Below the pieces are notes generated by a model. The model searched no databases, was not told where the DNA came from, and worked only from the letters and a program-made list of their open reading frames with translations. Position numbers and translations under genes: made by a program. Shown here one piece after another: positions 43,160 to 54,591 of a DNA stretch of 64,000 nt; the first letter of the stretch is position 1, and each line of letters begins with the position of its first letter. The stretch is taken from positions 10,197,055 through 10,261,054 of the forward strand of contig OW804094.1 of assembly GCA_942159475.1 (NCBI GenBank), in the 5' to 3' direction. This DNA comes from Sthenelais limicola (Eukaryota > Annelida > Polychaeta > Phyllodocida > Sigalionidae).

Positions 43160-43382
43160 GGGTCAGATTTTCAGGAAATATACAATTAACCTTCACCAAT
43201 CCTCTCAAATAACCCACATTTCAGACAGAAATAAAGCTCAACCTAACCAAACAGATTGCTAGAATCAATACAATGCCGAATATACCCAAATTTACCTAAT
43301 ATTGACCAAATTGCAGCCTAATTTAGAAATATTTACTAAATGTGTACAGCTGCCAATTGTACATTTTCAGACAATCTGACCC
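43160..43382. mobile_element. MITE-A, full copy
   Basis: Both ends are present; interior slightly shortened. Confidence 0.88.
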
Positions 43383-43830
43383 ATAAAATAACTCGATCAA
43401 TATAAACATAGACTACCAACAACAGCCCTATAGAGCTGTGTCAACAACCCGTCTCTCGTTCAATTCATCAATTAAGAAAAAACTGCAATTATCCATGTCC
43501 GGTGGTGAAAAGAATGCTTCATTCATGGATCTATGTGAGCCATTCCCAACATTCCTTCTCGCTAGCATCAGTCGCACATCTAATGAGTGGCATGAGGGAG
43601 GGAAGACTAAAATAACTCTAACGGAATATACGGCCATTTTGTTATGCAGCAAAGTCAGGATCAGAATAAGACTTGTGCTCAGTGGGGGCCAAAAGGGCTA
43701 GCTTAAAGTTAAATAGTAAAATAGAGAGTGCTATGTATCGTGAGAAAGGATACTGGTCAGTTTTGATACTATAATTATGTTTTATAGCATACTTTATAAT
43801 GTAAGAATCTGTTTGATAACTTAACTTGTA

Positions 43831-44084
43831 TTATTATACACACATTGCTCTGAAAACAACGTATCTAGAGTGATTTACGCATAGTGCGTATTTCACTAGT
43901 GATTTACGTGGGGTTGTCATGGCAACCAATCTGTTTTTTAATAAGATTACCAGTAAAATTCAAATTTATGACTCGATTTCTTTCTATATTCATGGCTGAA
44001 AGCATGTATAATAAATCTGTTAACTAACTCGTTGGTTTCAGTCGCTTAGAATATTCAAGCTCCTTCAACCAACTCGTTAGTTAA
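43831..44084. mobile_element. HP-2 element, hairpin apex deleted
   Basis: The core tips TTATTATACACAC and GCATGTATAATAA are intact. The hairpin arms GTTAACTAACTCGTTGG and CCAACTCGTTAGTTAA are joined by a shortened loop. Confidence 0.72.
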
Positions 44085-44328
44085 TTTGTATTTATGCCTT
44101 GTTTGCTTTATAACGTAAGGATTCGTTTAATTAACTTTAACTTGTATTATACCGTTATTATTTGTCTTTTAGCCAGTCTCTCTGTTAGTATAGATGTCTT
44201 TTCTATTATGGGTAGCGGCTGGAAGACCTGGATGTTATCCAGAAGCCTGGTCACCTATTTGTCTAAACTCTTTATGATCTGGGACAAATAAAGTATTTTT
44301 CAATTCAATTCAATTCAAATTGAAAACC
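44085..44328 (+). mobile_element. LINE/SINE 3' end with (AATTC)n tail
   Basis: Ends GATCTGGGACAAATAAAGTA followed by an AATTC-repeat tail, a form typical of non-LTR element 3' ends. No coding sequence remains. It lies between two HP-2 copies. Confidence 0.55.
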
Positions 44329-44329
44329 C

Positions 44330-44568
44330 ATTGCTTTGAAAACATATCTAGAGTGAGTTTAGTGCGTATTTCACCATTTCACTAGTATGCGGGGTTGTCA
44401 TGGCAACCAATCTGTTTTTTTTTACTAAGATTACCGCTGAGATTCAAATTCATAACTCAATTTTTTATGATTGAAAGCCTATAATTGTTGGTTTCAGTCC
44501 CTTAGAATATTGTACTCGTTGATATGCGAAGCAATATTCACGCTCCTTAAACCAACTCGTGAGTTAAT
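44330..44568. mobile_element. HP-2 element, eroded
   Basis: The core from CATTGCTTTGAAAACATATC and a hairpin remnant with apex near GATATGCGAAGCAATA. Tips are lost. Confidence 0.65.
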
Positions 44569-44573
44569 CTGTA

Positions 44574-44751
44574 CAGTGGAACCCCACATAAAGACCACCT
44601 CATTATAGAGACCACCCCTCTATTAAGACCAGTTTTCCCAGGCCCGAATTATTTCCTCGTATTAGATTTAGAACCCTCTAAAGAGACCACCTCGCTATGA
44701 GACCAAACATCGTTCAGTCCCGAGGGTGGTCTTAATAGAGAGGTTCCACTG
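44574..44751. mobile_element. Tc1/mariner-type MITE (CAGTGGAAC ends)
   Basis: 178 bp, ends CAGTGGAACCCC and GAGGTTCCACTG, flanked by TA on both sides, with internal AAGACCACC repeats. The ends and TA duplication fit the pogo/Tc1/mariner group. Confidence 0.8.
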
Positions 44752-44879
44752 TATTTATGTTTATGTTCATGACAAGGATTATTTTTTAGCAAATATGAAC
44801 ATTGAAGTATGATTATTATTATCTATCATATCGTATGAAATTTATTTAGCTAGAACCATTGACTGTTTGAATTTTATAA

Positions 44880-45025
44880 ATTTATATATGTATAATGTAT
44901 CGATATCAAATATTTTTGTAATTTAGCTTCTTTGGTAAAAATTCCTTTTGGCAAGTCAGGCTGTCCTGAGAATATTTGTACTGTATGTATGAAAATGTTC
45001 AATGTCCTGAATAAAATATTTTTAA
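44880..45025 (+). mobile_element. LINE 3'-end relic
   Basis: The terminal segment TCCTGAATAAAATATTTTTA matches the complement of 54200-54235. Confidence 0.45.
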
Positions 45026-45282
45026 ATCATCTTAAATCATGATACTAACCTGGCCCCCAAAACCTCTACCCCCCCCCCCCCCTCACCACTTACACTCAAT
45101 CACCAAATACACCCCTGACTTCCCTGTCACTGGGAAAAGGTTATGAGAATATTTGTGGAAAGTCTAAATGTGTCTGAGTGGACTTTTGTCACCAGCAGCC
45201 TTGCCACTCCTCCTCCTGCCACTCCTCCTGCTCCTGCTGCTGCTGTCTTGGACACTTTTCCCTTGCCTTGGAATGACATGAT

Positions 45283-45517
45283 GGGTCGGTTTTCAGAAAA
45301 TGCACAATCTACCGTTCTACACATCTCTTAAATTCTGCTAAATTAGAGTGAAAAATGATAAATACTGAGTATATTTGAGTGTTTTCTGTATAGTATTCAT
45401 TCAATAAATCTGTCTGGTTATGTTGACATGGATTTTAAACCTGATTTTCATCTTAAATTTGGGGGTATTTAAGGGGATTGGTGAAGGTGAATTGTACATT
45501 TTCTGACAATCTGACCC
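45283..45517. mobile_element. MITE-A, full copy
   Basis: Ends GGGTCGGTTTTCAG and GACAATCTGACCC. Confidence 0.86.
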
Positions 45518-45848
45518 TGGTATCAAGGCACCATGGATGCTATTAATGTGGTATACCTACTACCTGTACTGACTTAGGACCACACATTTAAGGTTAGGTT
45601 TAGGGTAATAGCCAGCATTGGTATCAATCCATGTACTCTATTCCACTTCACAGTAGACATGGAAATACAGTGCATAATGGTAACATTCCTGTGTTAGCAT
45701 CCTGGCGCCTAGTATCTAGTTGCTTCCGGATGACATCCCTATCATGCTCGCCCCTGCCGCAAGGTGGCAACCCATCACATGCCTGGGGGCAAGTTCTCTA
45801 ACTTAACATGGGGTTTCCTCTATAGAGGGGTCTTCTTCACGGCCAAAT

Positions 45849-46317
45849 GTGATGTGTTTCAGGAGAATGAGTCACAAGTCGTAAAAAATCGATTATAAGA
45901 TATCGCCATATTTGAAAAGATGAGATCAAGCTGATTCCAATGATAGTAAACAATTGCACATCTAATATATATTTCTATACTGTCTTGGAATTTGATATAT
46001 AAATTATATGTATTCATGCTACGATAAGCGTTAAGCACTCTAGAAATGATAACATTCTCGCAAATACATCTTGTGAGTGAGTGAGATTGGTTGCTTTATG
46101 CCCTTATCAACATATTTAATATGGTTATATCAAGGGCGGGAGAGCTGAGAGGGAGCCAGTTTATGATCATATCCAGGAAACAGAGATAGAGAAGAAGGGA
46201 GAGAGACAGAGAAAAGAGACAGAAAGGCACTTTATGGTCATACTACATCTTGTGAATAAAACACTTTGAAAAATATGAATTTGGCGACTTGTGACTCATT
46301 TTCCTGAAACACATCAC
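45849..46317. mobile_element. MITE-B with an inserted repeat
   Basis: Both ends are intact with target duplication AAAT. An insert of about 180 bp (46072-46250) starting GTGAGTGAGTGAGATTGG interrupts the right part. Confidence 0.85.
46072..46250. repeat. SINE-like repeat inserted in MITE-B
   Basis: Second copy of the 35484 repeat, followed by a GA-rich stretch. Confidence 0.5.
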
Positions 46318-46492
46318 AAATGATGCATCACACACCGTCCCATTTCTTTTCCCATTTTCGTTCTTCCCGGGCCATTGGTAGGCTTAGTTAGAGCGATAGG
46401 CTAATTACCCTAACAGAGTGGGGCCATTAGTAATGTGTATCTGAGAATCAAATAGGTTTGATTTTCATCCAACACAATGGGAAAAAATGCAG

Positions 46493-46719
46493 GGGTCAGA
46501 AAATGCACAATCGCCAGCTCTACACATGTATCAAATTCTGCTAAATTTGAGTGAAAAATGATGAATACTAGGTGTATCTGAGTGTATTCTGTATCGTATT
46601 CATTCAATACACATGTCTGGTTATGTTGAAATGTATTTTGAACCGGATTTTCTTCTTAAATGTGGGTTATTTGAGAGAATTGGTGAAGGTGAATTGTACA
46701 TTTTCTGGCGACTTGACCC
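46493..46719. mobile_element. MITE-A, full, shortened left end
   Basis: The left end lacks part of the terminal repeat (GGGGTCAGAAAATGCAC). Confidence 0.82.
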
Positions 46720-46958
46720 ATGGACACAGCTGGCACCCATGGTCAATCATGCTCTTCATTAATCAAGTTCTTCCTGGTCAAAATAATGCAATGTCAGGAT
46801 CATGGATCAATTATTCTGCTTCCATTGAAATATTCTGTTGATAAATCGATAGGTGATTAGCATATTATGGCACTGGGAATATCAAATTTAGCAACATTTG
46901 AACAAAACCCCGGCAACACCTGCCTGGTAGCGTGCTGTGTAACATGTGTCATCCCGAT

Positions 46959-47249
46959 AATAGGGAGATTTAGCAACCACAACGCAACGCAACAACGCAA
47001 CAACACAACACTAACGCATCCGCTAACTATTAGTACATTATTACTATTGTGGGGATATTTCTAGAGGCAGATGCCCTCGGCCTAGCGCCTCTCGAGATAT
47101 CTCCACAACAAAAGTAATGTACAAATAGTCAGTGGATGCGTTAGTGGATGCGTTAGTGTTGTGTTGGTGTGTTGTGGTTGCTAAATCTCCCTATTACTGG
47201 ATGCGTTAGTGTTGTGTTGGTGCGTCGTGGTTGCTAAATCTCCCTATTA
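46959..47249. repeat. Large foldback with a duplicated arm end
   Basis: Arms of about 105 bp run from AATAGGGAGATTTAGCAACC to GGTTGCTAAATCTCCCTATT (47195). The last 55 bp of the right arm occurs a second time to 47249. Confidence 0.75.
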
Positions 47250-47643
47250 AGCTGCTGATCCACTAGTTCCCAATCGGTCAATGTGTTTCAATATGTTGCT
47301 CGGCAAGGCTTTGAGAGCCTAAAGCTGGGATTCCACTGGACTGCTCCTATCTGTGCTCATGGTTCTCTATTAGTTTGCTTCTACATAGTGCACTTTTCAT
47401 TTGCTTTTCATTGCTCAATTGAAACATGTTAGATTTTAGTACAGAGGGCTTCTAAAAAGGGCAAGTGTTGAAATTTAACTGCGCATATATAGTGCATTAA
47501 GCAATTCTACTGGACTGCTCTTGCTTTGTTCTATGTGTGTTTCTTATGTGCTCTAGCAAAAACAAAGCAAAACATTGGCATATATGAAAAGCAGTCCAGT
47601 GGAGTAGCAGCTTAAAGATTTGATTCCACTGGTTTGCTATTGG

Positions 47644-47702
47644 TTTGCGGCGAGAGGCTTTCCCTCCGTTTAAAGGGACACTTTCATCTTTGGGCCTAGA
47701 CC
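47644..47702. mobile_element. MITE-C, right-end fragment
   Basis: GCGAGAGGCTTTCCCTCCGT through GGGCCTAGACCG only. Confidence 0.65.
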
Positions 47703-47849
47703 GAAAAAGCCTTGCAATGGTTTGGATGAAGCAAAACGAGAGCCAGTGAATGCATAGATCAGCTGTTTACTACCCAAAGTAGATCATGATGTTGATCATG
47801 ATTTTAAAAATTCTCATCACGTTCAAATACTGGCTCATTTGTTTATTCT

Positions 47850-47970
47850 AATATTTATCTGTAGGGAATTGTCATGTACCGCTGTGCACATCGATTACAG
47901 TGCATGCTGGGATAAATTTGATTTAATTTTGACAAATTGACAAATATTTAACAAAGTGCTCAACACAATA
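47850..47970. mobile_element. MITE-D fragment
   Basis: One end and the GATTACAGTGCATGCTGGGA region are recognisable. Confidence 0.55.
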
Positions 47971-48094
47971 AGACATCAGTTTAATTATTGGGAGTAAGCC
48001 ACAAACACGTGTGGATGAATAATTCTGATTTCATCTCAATAGGGGGTTTGAACTGGAAATTCATACAATTGTGATTCACTGGCTCGAGATTACA

Positions 48095-48215
48095 CTTTCT
48101 TTTGTATCTGTTTGGTTATGTTGAACTGAATTTTGAACCTGATTATGTCTTGATATTGGGTTATTTGAGAGAATCGGTGAAGACGAATTGTACATTTTCT
48201 GGTGCTTTCACTCAT
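48095..48215. mobile_element. MITE-A, right half
   Basis: Only the interior from CTGTTTGGTTATGTTGAACT and a variant end (TTCTGGTGCTTTCACTC) remain. Confidence 0.7.
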
Positions 48216-48310
48216 GGACCACAGAATCGTCTGAATCGCACAAAATCTAGGTCCGATGTAATGGTAATATTTCAAATCTACACATGGTAAATCTTTGGAG
48301 GGCTTTAAGG

Positions 48311-48654
48311 AATAGGGGATTTGCATTGTCGCCATTTTAAATCTTGATTCACATGGAATTATGGGACTAATGTTACAGTCTAAAATCTATAGAAAACATG
48401 TCATGTTCAGTATGGATTATTTATCAATGCTCTAATGTCAATATCCATGTGTTATACATGTTTCCATTACACTAGTCCCCATCTTTCCCATCATGCATGT
48501 GGTTTTCATTGATCATTTAATATACAAGCTATGATATTCGTGAAAACATTTTCAAGGAAAATGTTGCCAAATATTTGTATGTCAGATTTCATCAGAACCC
48601 GACCCAGGATGCACTGTAACAGACATGCGCAGTGGCACATGCAAATCCCCTATT
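48311..48654. mobile_element. MITE-D, full copy
   Basis: Both ends are intact (AATAGGGGATTTGCAT, ATGCAAATCCCCTATT). Confidence 0.82.
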
Positions 48655-49068
48655 GTCATGATGTAACTTTACTGCAAAAAGAGTTTACCCTCTCGTTATC
48701 CTTTCCATTGTATTTTATCAATTCACTCAGTTTGGTTCCTGCATTTATCCATGCACTATCACCTATCAGTAGCGTAAACCAGTATTGAGGTAAAAAGTAA
48801 TTAATCCAGGTATACACACTCCAGGTGAGGGATTAGTCATATTCTCCTCTATCCCCTTACAAAACCAGGACAGCAAGTAAGAGAGGTTTCCCAGAAACTA
48901 GTCTGGGAATAGTTCCTGGAAGAGCTCTGGGAGTCATATTAAGGCGATACAAAGATGTCAGGTTCCTCGGTCGGCGAGGCGGTGTGTGTCAGGACGGAGG
49001 TTACCAGGGCTTCTCCCCTCTCTCTAGCATAGGATCTTTACAAGAAAGACATGTGCAATATTTCCCAC

Positions 49069-49745
49069 AATAGGGGACTTGCATAGACGCCATTTTGAAT
49101 CTGGATTCACATGGAATTATGGGACTAATGGTACCGTGTAAAATCTATAGAAAACATGTCTTGTTCAGCATGGAGTAGTTATTGGTACTGAATGTAAAGA
49201 ATCCCTGTGTTGTACATGTTTTCATAAACCAAGCCTCCATCTTTCCCATCATGCATTTGTGATGTGTTTCAGGAAAATGAGTCATAAGTCGCAAAAAATA
49301 GATTTTGAGATATCATCATATTTGAAAAGATGGGATCAAGGGGATCCCAATGATAGTAAACAGTCTTATAATCTTATAAGTATTTCTAGATTTTAAGTTT
49401 GATATTTTCGTTTTTGAAAAAAAAAGTTTCCAATATTTCTGGGGGTCAATAATCAGTAAAGTAACTAAATGTAGTCCATATGAGGACCTTTAAAACTAAA
49501 GGATATATTATATAGATTGTCCTGAGATTTGATACACCGATTGATATAGTTCTAGGCAATGAACTCCCAAAAATTCAGAAAATTCCAATAATGTGATCTT
49601 GTAAAGAAAACACTTTGAAAAATATCAATTTTGCGACTTATGACTTATTTTCCGGAAACACATCACATTTGGTTGTCATAGATCATTTACACAAGCTATG
49701 ATATTGGTGAAAACATTCTTGCTATCTTAGATAAAAATGCTATGT
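49069..49745. mobile_element. MITE-D carrying a nested MITE-B
   Basis: The left end is intact. MITE-B sits at 49259-49666, after which MITE-D resumes with GGTTGTCATAGATC. The right end is missing. Confidence 0.82.
49259..49666. mobile_element. MITE-B inserted in MITE-D
   Basis: A full 408-bp copy with target duplication ATTT on both sides. The uninterrupted site (CATGCATTTGG) exists in the MITE-D copy near 40862. Confidence 0.92.
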
Positions 49746-50555
49746 TCTGTATTTAGAAATGGGACATTTAGAAAATATTTTCCCATACTATAATATTATT
49801 TACAACATTCACACCATAAACAGGATCCACTTCCACCTGGAGAAATCATGCCATTAACAAATCTAAGGAATATATGAGGGAGACCTTGTTTAGCACAACA
49901 TTCCTCAATCCTAATTCGTAAATTTTGGTTTGGTTTGGTTTGGTTAGTTTCACCTCCGCTAATAGTAATTAAAAGTTAGCAGATATATTGTGGTTTTATT
50001 ATTTTATTCTGTGAAATTCTCTATTTCATGAAAAGGGGTTTGGCCTGACAAAGTCAGGCTTCATTTAGGTTACCTAAATTTTGTCGTACAATTTGGTTTC
50101 CCGTAGGAAATCAAGAATATTTACGAATTAGTATCCTAATTCGTAAAAACTGAAAATAATGTTCTATGCTCACTTCACGCTAGTCGTACTACACTGTGAT
50201 GGTACATTTAATCAGGGGAACAGATAGGCGCTATAGCTTATGATCTATGGATGCCAGCCCAGATTATTATGGATTATATAGTAGTAGGTAGACCTTGAAC
50301 CCTAGCGCCATGCAGGTCTGTAGCAGATCAAGACCTGGCCAATGCTTTAAAGCCACACTGCCAGCCAATGTAGGTAAAAAAAAAGGAAAGATTTTCTACT
50401 TTTTGTTCAGTTTTTTCCAACTCATCTATTGAAGAAATTTGACCCAAATTTGGGTGTTTTTGAACTGTTGTATTTGCAATAGGGCTTCATAAACGGCCTT
50501 ATTTGTATTTGGAGGACACGCCCAAATCCATTCTTACGATGATTTCACTTCGAAA
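49746..50555. other. No gene; clustered palindromes
   Basis: Inverted copies of CCTAATTCGTAAA at 49908 and 50140 flank GCCTGACAAAGTCAGGC and TTTAGGTTACCTAAA. Confidence 0.5.
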
Positions 50556-50822
50556 CGAATTTCAATACACTGTCTTGAAATTTGATACATGCATTCATAT
50601 TGCTTAAAGTGCTAAGAGCCCCCCCCCCCCCCCCCCCAAAAAAAAAAAAAAAAAAAAAACCAAAAAAAAAACCCCCAAAAACCAACCAAACAACCCTCCC
50701 CCCCCCCAAATAATAACAAAAAGCAACAAAAAAACAAAGAAGAAAAAAACAAAGAAATCTATTTTGTAAAATGTATTGAAAAATATCCATTTTGCGACTT
50801 GTGACTCATTTCGCTGAAACAT
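50556..50822. mobile_element. MITE-B, right half with homopolymer insertion
   Basis: The interior from CACTGTCTTGAAATTTGATA and the right end TTTTGCGACTTGTGACTC are present. Long C and A runs (50620-50720) replace part of it. Confidence 0.65.
50620..50720. repeat. Homopolymer C and A tract
   Basis: A run of about 20 C, then about 20 A, then mixed A/C. Exact lengths may be unreliable. Confidence 0.9.
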
Positions 50823-51298
50823 GCCCATATGATAGATCTACCAGCTCTTCCATCTCCCTTCCATCTTCCATCAAGCACTCTCTCTTCTAGGCTTAGCTCT
50901 TTTTCTTCTCTGCCCATTTTCTCAATTTGGTACCCAGTGCTTCCACTTTAAACCCATCATCTGTCCTATTTCTCCCATGTCCCCATCTTCTTTCTCCAAT
51001 TTAAACCCATTCTAATAAAACATTTTGCACTGTTTCTCCATTCAGCGATCTGCCCCTTAAGGCCGGGTTCCATGGCAATGCTAATTCTCCCGCCTCTCCT
51101 CTCATTACTTTGACAGCCTATTGCTCCTGTTTCTTTGGAAGTGGGACAAGTTGCTTCATTGCTCTGTAACAAACAGAGAGTAACCGGAATGGGAGCTATT
51201 GGCATGTTATTTCTACCTTTACTTCTACCGCTACTCAGAAATTTGAGCAGACATTTTCTTTTCACATGAAAATGGATGTGTCAAGTAACGTGTGTATT
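50823..51298. other. No gene seen
   Basis: A 99-codon minus ORF (50966-51265) has no recognisable domain or splice signal. Confidence 0.45.
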
Positions 51299-51386
51299 AA
51301 TGCTAGTGCTAGTGCTAGTGCTAGTGCTAGTGTTAGTGTTAGTGCTAGTGCTAGTGTTAGTGCTAGTGCTAGTGCTAGTGCTAGTG
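51299..51386. repeat. (GTGCTA)n hexanucleotide repeat
   Basis: About 15 units with occasional GTGTTA. Confidence 0.95.
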
Positions 51387-51639
51387 CCGTGCGACATATC
51401 CCGCTACAGCTCCCGCTACTTCAACTACAAAGTAGCGGCCATTACAAATCAAACATGTTTGAAAGAAGCCTGAACTCTCTATGCTTCTAAAATCAGCCAA
51501 AAGTAGCGGGAAGTAATGTGGCTATGTAGCGGGACCCAATACCTCCCACTTCTTTAATCAAGAAGCATGGGCAGTAGCGGGAGGAGTAGCATGACAGTGG
51601 AACCCAGGCTTTACCCATTGCCACTCACAGTCTTTTCCC

Positions 51640-52882
51640 TCTCTCTTTGCTCCCTCCTTCTTTAACTCCCTCTCTCTTTGCTCCCTTTCATTTACTGTCT
51701 CTCTTTGCTCCCTCCTTCATTTACTCCCGCTCTCTTTGCTCCCTCCTTCGTCTACTCCCTCTCTCTTTGCTCCCTCCTTCTTTCATTCCCTTTCTCTTTG
51801 CTCCCTCCTTCTTTCATTCCCTTTCTCTTTGCTCCCTCCTACTTTCACTCCCTTTCTCTTTGCTCCCTCCTTCTTTTACTCCCTCTATCTTTGCTCCCTC
51901 CTTCTTTTACTCCCTCTATCTTTGCTCCCTCCTTCTTTCATTCCCTTTCTCTTTGCTCCCTCCTACTTTCATTCCCTTTCTCTTTGCTCCCTCCTTCTTT
52001 TACTCCCTCTATCTTTGCTCCCTCCTTCTTTTACTCCCTCTATCTTTGCTCCCTCCTTCTTTCATTCCCTTTCTCTTTGCTCCCTCCTTCTTTCATTCCC
52101 TTTCTCTTTGCTCCCTCCTTCTTTTACTCCCTCTATCTTTGCTCCCTCCTTCTTTCATTCCCTTTCTCTTTGCTCCCTCCTACTTTCATTCCCTTTCTCT
52201 TTGCTCCCTCCTTCATTTACTCCCTCTCTCTTTGCCCCCTCCTTCATCTACTCCTTTTCTCCTTTCTCCCTTTTTTTACTCCCTTTCCCTTTGCTGCCTC
52301 TTTCTTTACTCCCTTCCTCCTTCCTTCTTTTACTCCCTTTCTCTTTGCTCCCTCCTTCAATTACTTCCTCTCTTTGCTCCCTCCTTCATTTACTCCCTCT
52401 CTCTTTGCTCCCTCCTTCATTTACTCCCTCTCTCTTTGCTCCCTCCTTCATTTACTCCCTCTCTCCTTTCTCCCTTTTTTTACTCCCTCTCTCTTTGCTT
52501 CCTCCTTCTTTTACTCCCTTTCTCTTTGCACCCTCCTTCTTTCATTCCCTTTCTCTTTGCTCCCTCCTTCTTTACGCCCTTTCTCCTTGCTGCCTCCTTC
52601 TTTTACTCCCTTTCTCTTTGCTCCCTCCTTTTACTCCCTTTCTCTTTGCTCCCTCCTTCTTTCACTCCCTTCCTCTTTGCTCCCTCCTTCATTTACTTCC
52701 TCTCTCTTTGCTCCCTCCTTCATTTGCTCTTTCTCTTTTTGCTCCCTCCTCCTTTTAGTCCCTTTCTCTTTGCTCCCTCCTTTTTTCACGCCCTTCCTCT
52801 TTGCTCCCTGCTTCATTTACTTCCTCTCTCTTTGCTCCCTCCTTCATTTGCTCCTTCTCTCTTTGCTCCCTCCTTCGTTTAC
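51640..52882. repeat. 31-bp pyrimidine minisatellite, about 40 copies
   Basis: Unit CTTTGCTCCCTCCTTCTTTC followed by ATTCCCTTTCT. The strong strand asymmetry leaves all three plus frames open for 340-424 codons. Confidence 0.95.
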
Positions 52883-53066
52883 AATCTCCTACCTTCTTGC
52901 TATATATACATAGACTGTTAGCGGTCTCCAGCGTATGAGTGTACCAGCCCCTGGAGTATACTATATGGTTCTGCATTGATTCCTCCAGTGTAATATTCAG
53001 CCTGCTGTCAGAGCTCCAGACATAAGGTGTGGCACTGCCATCACACGCTCCCTCTCCACCATACAT

Positions 53067-53335
53067 GTGATGTGTTGCAGGAAAATGAGTCACAAGTCAC
53101 AAAAATGCTATTTTTTAAAGTGGTTTATTCATAAGAACTCTTACTCAGAATGTGTTCATATTTGGGCTGCTCAGCGCTGTCAGTCACCTAGATACATGTA
53201 CCAAATTTGATCACTGTGTATCGACTATATCTATGCATATCTGAGGTTATCCTAAGGAGTATATTTCACTTAATTTAGTGATTGATCATTAAGAAATATC
53301 ACTATTATAATGTGTAATAGATATATAACTATTTC
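53067..53335. mobile_element. MITE-B subfamily 2, left part
   Basis: Left end GTGATGTGTTGCAGG. This copy contains the uninterrupted site GATACATGTACCAAAT that MITE-A occupies at 36525. Confidence 0.75.
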
Positions 53336-53341
53336 ATATGC

Positions 53342-53748
53342 GTTGTGTGTTCTAGGAAAATGTGTCACAAGTCACAAAAAGTGTATTTTTAGATATCATC
53401 ATATTTGAAAAGATGGGATTAAGCCGATTCTAACGATAGTAAACATTAGGAAATCTAATAAGTATTTCTATATTTTAATTTTGATATTTCAATTTTTGCG
53501 AAAAAAATTTGCAATATCTCTGTGTGGCCAATTACTAGTAAAGTAGCTTAATATGTTCTATAGGGTGACCTTAGAAACGTATAGATATATTTATTACACT
53601 GTCTTGACATTTTGTACATGTATTGATGCTACTACTTGATGCAGCGCTACGCACCTTAAAAGTGAGAACATTCAAGGTACTCTAAAAATAAATCACTTTA
53701 AAAAGTATCCATTTTGCGGCTTGACTCATTTCCCTGTAAGACGTCCCA
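53342..53748. mobile_element. MITE-B, full, adjoining the preceding copy
   Basis: A diverged left end (GTTGTGTGTTCTAGG) and right end (CCCTGTAAGACGTCCC). It abuts the truncated 53067 copy. Confidence 0.7.
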
Positions 53749-53835
53749 TATAGCCACCCTGGCCTAAAGCCTCTACTGCCAGTCATCACAGGACAATGAC
53801 CTGCTGGTCCGCTTCTACCAGCTGTAAACATGAGT

Positions 53836-54060
53836 GGGTTAGATTTTCAGAAAATGTACAATTCAACTTCACCAATCCTCTGAAATAACCCACATTTTAG
53901 ACGAAAATAAAGTTCAAAATACAGTTCAACCTAACCAAACAGATTGCTAGAATCAATGCAATGCTGAATATACTCGAATTTACCAAGTATTGACCAAAAT
54001 GCAGCCTAATTTGCTAAATGTGTACAGCTGCCAATTGTACATTTTCTGAAAATCTGACCC
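53836..54060. mobile_element. MITE-A, full copy
   Basis: The flanks share ATGAGT (6 bp), longer than the family's usual 4 bp. Confidence 0.88.
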
Positions 54061-54194
54061 ATGAGTGTGTGCTAAGGAGCTATAACTCCTGGGTGCTGGC
54101 TGCGTCCTCCTGGGTTTAACAAGCTGGTAGGATTTCTTCCAGAGACGGATGAGAACCTGACTGGTGAAACATCATGCATCCATACACTCCCCGC

Positions 54195-54370
54195 CTCTTT
54201 GATTTGATTTGATTTAAAAATATTTTATTCAGGTCTATAAACATTTCCATACATAACTTTAACACGCAATTAGTCTACTCAATACTCACTTGCTATTTAT
54301 GATCTGTTTTAAGATTTTTATTCAGCAAGACATTATGTAATTAATACACTATTCACAGAACAAGCTGATT
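54195..54370 (-). mobile_element. LINE 3'-end relic with (ATCAA)n tail
   Basis: On the minus strand it ends CCTGAATAAAATATTTTTAA followed by ATCAA repeats. Shares an internal segment with 39262-39310 and 56780-56830. Confidence 0.55.
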
Positions 54371-54591
54371 TAAATCATAGGAAAAGTAAATAATTTAAAA
54401 AAGAGATCACATACATAGCAATTACCATCTAATAACTATCAATAATATAAAAAGGTAATAAACCTTGCAACCAGATATCGTAGTCTCGTAGATATTAAAA
54501 CTACACACCCTGGACAGTGTCGTATGCATGACATGCCATGTTCAAAACCAAAAACACAAAAGATGCTCCAAAAATACACAAAGAAATTTTA

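Noticed and set aside
43017..43217. Recurring small ORFs with a GYLRGLVKVNCTFSENLTH-like peptide (also 7.9, 16.5, 21.1, 35.0, 46.6 kb)
   Set aside because: They fall on MITE-A copies and differ by random substitutions and frames; there is no sign of selection on a protein.
45143..45331. Ala/Pro-rich ORF
   Set aside because: Low-complexity CTCCTGC repeat running into MITE-A; no gene signals.
50545..50828. Phe/Gly-rich minus ORFs
   Set aside because: Translations of C and A homopolymers.
51299..51386. Ala/Ser repeat protein
   Set aside because: Simple (GTGCTA)n microsatellite.
51647..52921. Overlapping plus-strand ORFs of 424, 411 and 340 codons
   Set aside because: All three frames are open at once because of the 31-bp pyrimidine minisatellite; the peptides are pure repeat translation.
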